The translations under genes and the position numbers were made by a program. From Christensenella sp. UBA4263 (GTDB taxonomy: Bacteria > Bacillota > Clostridia > Christensenellales > Aristaeellaceae), in assembly GCA_002395225.1 (NCBI GenBank), contig DGWH01000075.1, forward strand, positions 59,201 through 106,629: DNA of 47,429 nt, written 5' to 3'. Below are positions 42,357 to 47,429 of the stretch, one piece after another; the first letter of the stretch is position 1, and each line of letters starts with the position of its first letter. The notes beneath the pieces were generated by a model. That model had not been told where the DNA came from and made no database searches. It saw nothing but the letters and a program-made list of their open reading frames with translations.

Positions 42357-43004
42357 ATGAGCAATGAGGAACGCATCCCGCAGATTCTGTCCATTCTTGA
42401 AAGCACCTACCCGAATGCCCGTCCGGCCCTGAACTTTGATAATCCGTATCAGCTGCTGGCTGCCGTTATTCTCTCTGCCCAGTGTACGGATGTCAAGGTG
42501 AACAAGGTCACCCCGGAACTGTTTGCCCGCTATCCGGACGCGGCCTCACTCGCCGCCGCTTCCCCGGACGATGTCGAAAACATCATCCGTACCTGCGGCC
42601 TCTTTCATGCCAAATCCAGAAATCTCGTTGCCACTGCCTCCATTCTGACAGAGAAATACGGCGGCGAGGTGCCGGATACACGTGAAGCGCTGGAGGCACT
42701 TCCGGGGGTCGGCCGGAAAACCGCCAATGTTGTCCTGTCCTGCGCATTCGGTCAGGATGCCATTGCAGTGGATACCCATGTTTTTCGGGTCAGCAACCGG
42801 CTCGGCCTTGCAGATGCCCCGGATGTTCTGAAAACCGAAGAGCAGCTCATGGCAAATATCCCAAAGAGTCAGTGGAGCCGCGCACACCACTGGCTGATTT
42901 TCCACGGGCGTCAGGTATGCCACGCTCGAAATCCGGCCTGTGCGGACTGTCCGCTTCAGAAGCTCTGTGAATATGCCTGCGGCAATCCCAAAGGCAAAAA
43001 ATAA
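42357..43004 (+). CDS. nth: Endonuclease III
   Basis: 215 aa, usual length. DNA glycosylase/AP lyase that removes oxidised pyrimidines. It has the helix-hairpin-helix LPGVGRKTANVVL with catalytic Lys in the expected ILSAQCTDVKVNKVTPELF and later motif, catalytic Asp in AVDTHVFRVSNRLGL, and the C-terminal [4Fe-4S] loop CHARNPACADCPLQKLC (C-X6-C-X2-C-X5-C). The ATG at 42357 has GAGGAG upstream; the frame is open 25 codons further through element R6, which is not protein-like. Confidence 0.95.
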   Translation: MSNEERIPQILSILESTYPNARPALNFDNPYQLLAAVILSAQCTDVKVNKVTPELFARYPDAASLAAASPDDVENIIRTCGLFHAKSRNLVATASILTEKYGGEVPDTREALEALPGVGRKTANVVLSCAFGQDAIAVDTHVFRVSNRLGLADAPDVLKTEEQLMANIPKSQWSRAHHWLIFHGRQVCHARNPACADCPLQKLCEYACGNPKGKK

Positions 43005-43106
43005 CCTCTTCTTCCCCGATTTTCTCGGAGGAAACAACAAGTTTGAATCAATTCCGGCTCGCTTTTCACGGAAGAACCATTCAACAGAACAACGGATAAA
43101 GAAAGG

Positions 43107-43201
43107 ATTGCCTTATCGTGAAGCGATACAGTGTCAAATCTGGGCCCTTGCACAGCAGTCTGGGCAGCAGAGTATTATGGAACACAAGAAAGGAGACGAA
43201 A
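43107..43201 (+). repeat. Dispersed structured element, copy R7 (divergent)
   Basis: Hairpin TATCGT-GAA-GCGATA (43114-43128), CAGTGTCAAATCTGGGCCC, a poorly matching middle, and CAAGAAAGGAG before the ATG at 43202. Only the 5' hairpin, linker and purine-rich end match other copies. Confidence 0.65.
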
Positions 43202-43627
43202 ATGCCAACCAGATACGGAGGAGGCGCCCGCTTCAAAGAAGCCAGAAAGAAAACCGGCCTGAAACAGAAAGAGCTCGCAGAGGTCCTGGGACTCAGTCCC
43301 GCCTATCTCAGCCTGATCGAAACAGATCGGCAGCCGGTTTCAGAGCCCATTGCCATGAAAATGCAGTCCCTTTACGGAACAGACGCCCGCTGGCTTCTCT
43401 TCGGGAGCACGCCGCGGGGTGAAAAGAGCCGCCTGCGGCAGGCAAGAGATGAACTGGGGCTCAAGCAGAAAGACATGGCTGCCCAGCTCGGAATCAGTGC
43501 CATGTATCTTGGCCTGATGGAGCGGGATGAGCAGCCGCTCTCGGCCCCCGTCGCCATGAAAATGCAGGAACTGTATGGTTTTAATGCCCAGTGGCTCCTC
43601 TATGGGACCAATCCCAGACGGATTTAA
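43202..43627 (+). CDS. Double helix-turn-helix (XRE/Cro type) regulator
   Basis: 141 aa made of two similar halves, each an XRE-type HTH: FKEARKKTGLKQKELAEVLG ... YLSLIETDRQPVSEPIAMKMQ and LRQARDELGLKQKDMAAQLG ... YLGLMERDEQPLSAPVAMKMQ, each ending in a (A/T)xWLL(F/Y)G segment. This is an internal duplication, so one chain could contact a whole palindromic site. No ligand or protease domain is present. ATG at 43202 follows AAAGGAG. Third gene of a group in which each gene has a dispersed element before it; the regulated targets are unknown. Confidence 0.82.
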   Translation: MPTRYGGGARFKEARKKTGLKQKELAEVLGLSPAYLSLIETDRQPVSEPIAMKMQSLYGTDARWLLFGSTPRGEKSRLRQARDELGLKQKDMAAQLGISAMYLGLMERDEQPLSAPVAMKMQELYGFNAQWLLYGTNPRRI

Positions 43628-43654
43628 TTCCTGTCCGCGGATCATCCGCCTCTA

Positions 43655-43710
43655 CACAAACAGAGCGGGGATACTCATCCGGTGAGTATCTCCGCTCTGT
43701 GTTTGTTTTA
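43655..43710. terminator. Bidirectional terminator
   Basis: AAACAGAGCGG(GG)ATACTCA-tccgg-TGAGTATCTCCGCTCTGTGTTT, a long stem with A/T-rich flanks between the HTH gene and manA. Confidence 0.9.
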
Positions 43711-44679
43711 CTTTCCCGGAGCCATCAGGAGGGCATGCAGGCCATCCTCAAGGGACAGTTCCGGTGCTGCCGCCGGAATGAAGACCGAATCCCCTTTCCG
43801 CACCGTCATGGCTTCCTTTCCGTAAGCAATCCTGCCGTCGCTGAGCGCGCAGAGAATTCTGAAGCGGGTGGAATCCTCGGGAACCGTGAATTTTCCCGTC
43901 TTTGCGGGCACGGTCACCTCGCAAAGGGTGAACGCCGGTTCATCGATATACCGGATCAGCGTGTACCGGTCATTCTTTTCCGTCGTGCCGCTGACCGCTG
44001 ACAGCTGCAGATCGGGACAGACCACGTCCAGTCCTTTTTCAATGTGCAGTTCTCTGGATTTTCCATTGGCATCCACCCGGTCCCAGTCGTAAAAGCGGTA
44101 GGTCACATCGCTGGACTGCTGGATTTCCGCCACTGAAATGCCGCCGCCAAGGGCGTGCAGCATTCCTGCCGGAATATAATACACCTGACCTGCCCGGACC
44201 TTCACCGTATTGAGGCAGTCCTGCAGTTCCCTGCCGCCAGCGGCGCAGGCATGCCGAAGCTGTTCCTTTGTCACGCCGGGACGAACGCCATAAACGATCT
44301 CCGCGTCCGGTTCCGCGCTCAGAATGACCCATGCTTCGGTCTTTCCAAGCTTTCCTCCCTCATGTTCGCCCGCATAGCGGTCATCCGGATGGACCTGTAC
44401 GGAGAGCTTATCTGCCGCGCTGATGAACTTGAGCAGCAGCGGGAACGTCTCCCCGACCTGGGTTCCCCGCATCTCCGTCCCGCCGGCCGCCAGCAGTTCT
44501 GTCAGTGTCCGGCCTTTTTCATCCCTGCTTTCAAGTCCCGGGAGCACGGAAATCTCAAGGCTCTCCCCCGTACGCTCATCCGGGATCTCCTTCCCCAGTG
44601 CACGCAGTCCCGTTCCGCCCCAGGGGGTTGCCGCTCCATAGCGAAAACTCGGCGTCATTTTAATTGGCGCTATCATCAT
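43708..44679 (-). CDS. manA: Mannose-6-phosphate isomerase, class I
   Basis: 323 aa, the short bacterial form. Interconverts fructose-6-P and mannose-6-P. Zinc-site and fold motifs: SVQVHPDDRYA (QxH), GKTEAWVIL, YYIPAGMLHALGGGISVAEIQ and SSDVTYRFYDWDR are clear; the C-terminal cupin ends at KGDSVFIPAA. ATG at 44679 follows AAGGAGG with a second ATG right after. Its start overlaps the 3' end of the phosphohexomutase gene by 20 bases, indicating coupling; together they supply mannose or glucose phosphates for sugar-nucleotides. Confidence 0.92.
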   Translation of the reverse strand: MMIAPIKMTPSFRYGAATPWGGTGLRALGKEIPDERTGESLEISVLPGLESRDEKGRTLTELLAAGGTEMRGTQVGETFPLLLKFISAADKLSVQVHPDDRYAGEHEGGKLGKTEAWVILSAEPDAEIVYGVRPGVTKEQLRHACAAGGRELQDCLNTVKVRAGQVYYIPAGMLHALGGGISVAEIQQSSDVTYRFYDWDRVDANGKSRELHIEKGLDVVCPDLQLSAVSGTTEKNDRYTLIRYIDEPAFTLCEVTVPAKTGKFTVPEDSTRFRILCALSDGRIAYGKEAMTVRKGDSVFIPAAAPELSLEDGLHALLMAPGK

Positions 44680-46429
44680 CCTGTTCCTCCTTATCAAAGC
44701 TCAGGCTCGGTTCTGCCCTGTGAACGCCTGAATGGGATCCTGCCTCTTCAATGATCGTATTGACACAGGCATGCAGCTCTTTTTCCACGGCCTCGGCTGC
44801 CTCTGCATCTGCCGCGCTGACCGAAAGATAGCATTTGAGCTTCGGCTCTGTGCCGCTGGGCCGCACGACCAGAGAACGGTTCCCCTCAAAACGGAACTTG
44901 AGAACATCTGATTTCGGCAGTCCGTCCACTCCCTGGCTGTAATCAAGCAGTTCTGTCACCCGGAATTTCCCGATCCGTTCACCGCAGGTCCTGAATGCCG
45001 CCATGATCGCCTTCATCCGTTCAAAGCCGGCAGAACCGTCGAACTCATAGGAATGCAGGGTATTGTGGCAGTAGCCGTACTCCTGATACAGTTCAGCAAG
45101 ACGATCCAGAAGCCCGACGCCCCTGGCCCTGTAATAGGCAAACATTTCGGCAATCATGAATGCGCCGTCAACCGCGTCCTTGTCGCGCACATAGGTGCCC
45201 GTCAGGTACCCATAGCTCTCCTCAAATCCCATGATATACGAGTCCTGACAGCCCTTCTTTTCCAGCAGCCCGATCTGCTCGCCAATGAACTTGAAGCCGG
45301 TCAGGACATTGACGGTCCGCACGCCGTAATGCGCGGCAATCCGCTCCGCCATATCAATGGTGACAATGGTCTTCACCATGACCGGATCCTTGGGCATGGT
45401 CCCGGCCGCCAGGCGCCGCTGACAGATGTAATCAAGGAGCAGCATTCCGGTTTCATTGCCGGTCAGAAGGACATATTCCCCCTCTGCATTCCGCACGGCA
45501 ATCCCGATACGGTCACAGTCCGGATCGGTGGCCATGAGGAGGTCTGCCTGTTCCCGCCGGGCATATTCCATGCCCAGCGCCATGGCCTCGTGGATTTCCG
45601 GATTCGGATACGGACAGGTCGGGAAATGGCCATCCGGCTTTTCCTGTTCCGCCACCACGGTGATGTTGGAATAGCCCGCCTCACGCAGGGTCCTCAAAAC
45701 AGGCACCAGACCAGTTCCGTTGAGCGGGGTGTAGATAATGGCGGCACTGCGGTCCGCAGGCGCATCGTAAAGAACGCTCTGCTTTTTGACCTCGGCAATA
45801 AAGCAGGTCAGCACCTCATCCCCGATTTTCCGAATCCGGCCCTCCCGGAGACCTTTCTCAAATTCCATGCAACGGACATCATCAAAGGCATCGATCCGGT
45901 CAATTTCCGCCAGAATGGCTTTGGCTGCCTTCGTGGTAATCTGGCATCCATCCGGTCCGTAGACCTTATAGCCATTGTATTTGGACGGATTGTGCGAGGC
46001 GGTCACCATGATTCCGGCCGCACAGTTAAGTTCACGGACGGCAAAGGACAGGCACGGAGTGGGCATCAGCTGCGGATAAATCCGTACCTCAATGCCATTG
46101 GCTGCAAAAACACCGGCAGCCACCTGCGAAAACAGGTCCGACTTGATCCGGGAATCATAGCTGACCGCAATCCGGCGCTTTTCCGGCGGAAAATGGGCAA
46201 TGACATAATTGGCCAGTCCCTGAGAAGCTTTCCCGACCGTGTAGATATTCATCCGGTTCGTGCCGGCACCAATCACCCCGCGCAGACCGCCTGTGCCGAA
46301 TTCCAGTTCCCGGTAAAAGGCATCCTCGATCAGCTCCGGCTTTCCGGCCATGGCAGCCAGTTCCGCGCTCAGGTCAGGATCTCCGTTTGCCCGTTCACAC
46401 CATCTCAGATAGTTCTTTTCAATATCCAT
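44660..46429 (-). CDS. Phosphoglucomutase/phosphomannomutase family
   Basis: 589 aa. Interconverts hexose 1- and 6-phosphates. Active-site serine loop VTASHNPSKYNGYK, metal loop TDPDCDRIGI, sugar-binding GFEESYGYLTGT and phosphate-binding RPSGTEPKLK are all present. The length and GFEESYG motif match the long phosphoglucomutase/PGM2-type enzymes of Firmicutes (PgcA-like). ATG at 46429 follows AGGAGG. It is the first gene of the pair with manA, with a good promoter upstream. Confidence 0.92.
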   Translation of the reverse strand: MDIEKNYLRWCERANGDPDLSAELAAMAGKPELIEDAFYRELEFGTGGLRGVIGAGTNRMNIYTVGKASQGLANYVIAHFPPEKRRIAVSYDSRIKSDLFSQVAAGVFAANGIEVRIYPQLMPTPCLSFAVRELNCAAGIMVTASHNPSKYNGYKVYGPDGCQITTKAAKAILAEIDRIDAFDDVRCMEFEKGLREGRIRKIGDEVLTCFIAEVKKQSVLYDAPADRSAAIIYTPLNGTGLVPVLRTLREAGYSNITVVAEQEKPDGHFPTCPYPNPEIHEAMALGMEYARREQADLLMATDPDCDRIGIAVRNAEGEYVLLTGNETGMLLLDYICQRRLAAGTMPKDPVMVKTIVTIDMAERIAAHYGVRTVNVLTGFKFIGEQIGLLEKKGCQDSYIMGFEESYGYLTGTYVRDKDAVDGAFMIAEMFAYYRARGVGLLDRLAELYQEYGYCHNTLHSYEFDGSAGFERMKAIMAAFRTCGERIGKFRVTELLDYSQGVDGLPKSDVLKFRFEGNRSLVVRPSGTEPKLKCYLSVSAADAEAAEAVEKELHACVNTIIEEAGSHSGVHRAEPSLSFDKEEQDDDSAN

Positions 46430-46512
46430 CCCATTGCCTCCTAAAGTTCAATTTCCATTTAACCAAAGATGCACGCATCGGACCAATCCCGAACTGCACC
46501 TGAATGATCTGG

Positions 46513-46541
46513 ATTATAACGAATTGAGGCAGAAGAATCAA
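46513..46541 (-). promoter_or_regulatory. Promoter of the phosphohexomutase-manA pair
   Basis: Minus-strand TTGATT (46536-46541), 17-nt spacer, TATAAT (46513-46518), about 85 nt before the start. Confidence 0.75.
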
Positions 46542-46630
46542 GGCACAGGAACCCTTTTGATCCATTCCTCCCCGGACATGCCCTTTGCGATTTTTTATAC
46601 GGCAGGTATCTTCCTTTTTTGCTGCAGTTG

Positions 46631-46639
46631 TGTTAGAAT
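46631..46639 (+). promoter_or_regulatory. Extended -10 promoter of the tyrS leader
   Basis: TGTTAGAAT, just upstream of the T-box; no clear -35. Confidence 0.5.
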
Positions 46640-46659
46640 ACGGCCACCTGCAAAGAAGG

Positions 46660-46882
46660 AAAGAAGTAAGCCTGTCAAATCTCTCACAGAGAGTGCCCGG
46701 CTGGTGGAAGGGTACAGAGACGCAGACTGAATACATTCCGGAGCATCATTCCGAACGGCCTAGGCCCAGTAGGCGATGACGGGTATGCCCGTTACAGCTG
46801 CCTGGAGGGGCTTTTTGCCCGAACCAGAGGTGGTACCACGAACAATTCGTCCTCTGTCCCGTTTGGGACAGAGGCTTTTTTC
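46660..46882 (+). promoter_or_regulatory. T-box leader (tRNA-Tyr responsive) of tyrS
   Basis: AGAGAG and GGCTGGTGG stem I motifs, a likely specifier TAC at 46732-46734 (Tyr), the T-box core AGAGGTGGTACCACG (46826-46840) and a terminator CCTCTGTCCC-gttt-GGGACAGAGG-CTTTTTT (46851-46880). AGAGG in the T-box core can pair with CCTCT of the terminator arm to form the antiterminator. By family knowledge uncharged tRNA-Tyr raises tyrS transcription. The specifier assignment is by position, not folding. Confidence 0.93.
46851..46880 (+). terminator. Regulated terminator of the tyrS T-box
   Basis: Perfect 10-bp stem CCTCTGTCCC/GGGACAGAGG with a four-base loop and T6, 40 nt before the start codon. Confidence 0.92.
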
Positions 46883-46922
46883 GTACAGGACTGCCGGATG
46901 ACACAGGAAAGGATGAACAAAC

Positions 46923-47429
46923 ATGCAAATCTACGAAGAACTGCAAAAGCGCGGCCTCATTGCGCAGGTCACAGATGAACCCGAAATCCGCGAGCTGATT
47001 AACAATGGCGGTGCACGTTTCTATATCGGCTTCGACCCGACCGCAGATTCCCTTCACGTCGGTCACTTCATGGCGCTCTGCCTCATGAAGCGTCTGCAGA
47101 TGGCCGGCAACTGCCCCATTGTCCTGCTGGGCGGCGGCACCGGCTATATTGGCGACCCGTCCGGCCGCACCGACATGCGCTCCATGATGACCCCTGAAAC
47201 CATTCAGCACAACTGTGACTGTTTCAAAAAACAGATGGAACGGTTCATCGAGTTTGGCGACGGAAAAGCCATCATCGTCAACAACGCCGACTGGCTGCTC
47301 TCCCTCAACTACATTGAACTCCTCCGCGAGGTCGGTCCGCATTTCTCCGTCAACAACATGCTCCGTGCCGAATGTTACAAGCAGCGCATGGAACGCGGAC
47401 TCAGTTTCCTTGAGTTCAACTACATGATC
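46923..47429 (+). CDS. tyrS: Tyrosine--tRNA ligase, partial (cut by window end)
   Basis: First 169 residues. Charges tRNA-Tyr. The class I core is clear: FYIGFDPTADSLHVGH (HIGH-equivalent HVGH), LLGGGTGYIGDPSGR, and the tyrosine-pocket region LRAECYKQRMERGLSFLEFNYM. The KMSKS loop and S4-like domain lie beyond the window. ATG at 46923 follows AAAGGATG. T-box controlled. Confidence 0.96.
   Translation, partial: MQIYEELQKRGLIAQVTDEPEIRELINNGGARFYIGFDPTADSLHVGHFMALCLMKRLQMAGNCPIVLLGGGTGYIGDPSGRTDMRSMMTPETIQHNCDCFKKQMERFIEFGDGKAIIVNNADWLLSLNYIELLREVGPHFSVNNMLRAECYKQRMERGLSFLEFNYMI

Noticed and set aside
41588..43201. Possible CRISPR repeats, because P1 is a 17-nt palindromic hairpin
   Set aside because: The copies are spaced irregularly at about 88 to 900 bases or much more, the intervening sequences are conserved or coding, and the orientation follows the genes.

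Overview
The window (47,429 bases, GC-rich) looks like a chromosomal segment of an uncultured Clostridia-type Firmicute. Supporting signs are tRNA-sensing T-box leaders before thrS and tyrS, strong AGGAGG-type ribosome sites with some GTG/TTG starts, the clostridial order cmk-plsC-ispH-rpsA, an endospore-independent set of membrane and secreted proteins, and many c-di-GMP proteins. A gut or rumen lineage related to Christensenellales is my guess; I cannot place it from sequence alone. No cas genes, CRISPR array, rRNA, tRNA, intact insertion sequence or prophage is visible.

Layout. 0-2.2 kb: thrS (minus) with its T-box. 2.8-5.5 kb: a membrane HD-GYP phosphodiesterase and a three-SH3 secreted protein. 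5.6-11.0 kb (minus): PAP2 phosphatase, HD phosphohydrolase, a secreted protein with 13-residue tandem repeats, an Fe-S dihydropyrimidine-dehydrogenase-like enzyme and a double-PepSY protein. 11.4-12.3 kb: a small secreted protein and a DUF2442 protein. 12.8-18.0 kb (plus): a secreted M16C zinc peptidase and an orphan CARF-like protein with a HEPN RX4H motif. 18.1-21.8 kb (minus): an unrecognised 178-aa protein, an SH3 repeat protein, a DUF896 protein and nagA. 22.4-27.3 kb (minus): a coupled Hsp70-like/membrane protein pair, then ftsH. 27.4-30.2 kb (minus): a cell-surface subtilase and a zinc-ribbon DUF1801 protein. 30.4-33.9 kb (minus): rpsA, ispH, plsC, cmk. 34.2-35.9 kb: a YhhN-like membrane protein. 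35.9-41.0 kb (minus): a GGDEF protein broken by a one-base homopolymer change, UDP-glucose dehydrogenase and a PAS-GGDEF-EAL protein. 41.8-43.6 kb (plus): a membrane-anchored protein, nth and a double-HTH regulator. 43.7-46.4 kb (minus): manA and a phosphohexomutase. 46.4-47.4 kb: T-box and the start of tyrS, cut by the window edge.

What stands out most is a dispersed family of about nine related non-coding elements (near 12.3, 18.8, 30.2, 34.1, 37.0, 41.6, 41.7, 42.3 and 43.1 kb). Full copies carry a 17-nt hairpin whose two arms co-vary between copies, a conserved TGTCAAAT linker, a second long-range pairing (GGCCTC with GAGGCC) enclosing a small third hairpin, and a purine-rich end that is the Shine-Dalgarno sequence of the following gene. 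The elements lie in the sense orientation directly before start codons of unrelated genes, and three consecutive genes at 41.8-43.6 kb each have one. This looks like a mobile or proliferating structured 5'-UTR element, and I do not recognise it as a known family.

Functional themes: c-di-GMP signalling (one HD-GYP, one GGDEF, one GGDEF-EAL) beside sugar-nucleotide supply (ugd, manA, phosphohexomutase, nagA), suggesting envelope or exopolysaccharide control; protein quality control at the membrane (FtsH, Hsp70-like pair, secreted M16C and S8 peptidases); and core translation and isoprenoid/lipid genes.
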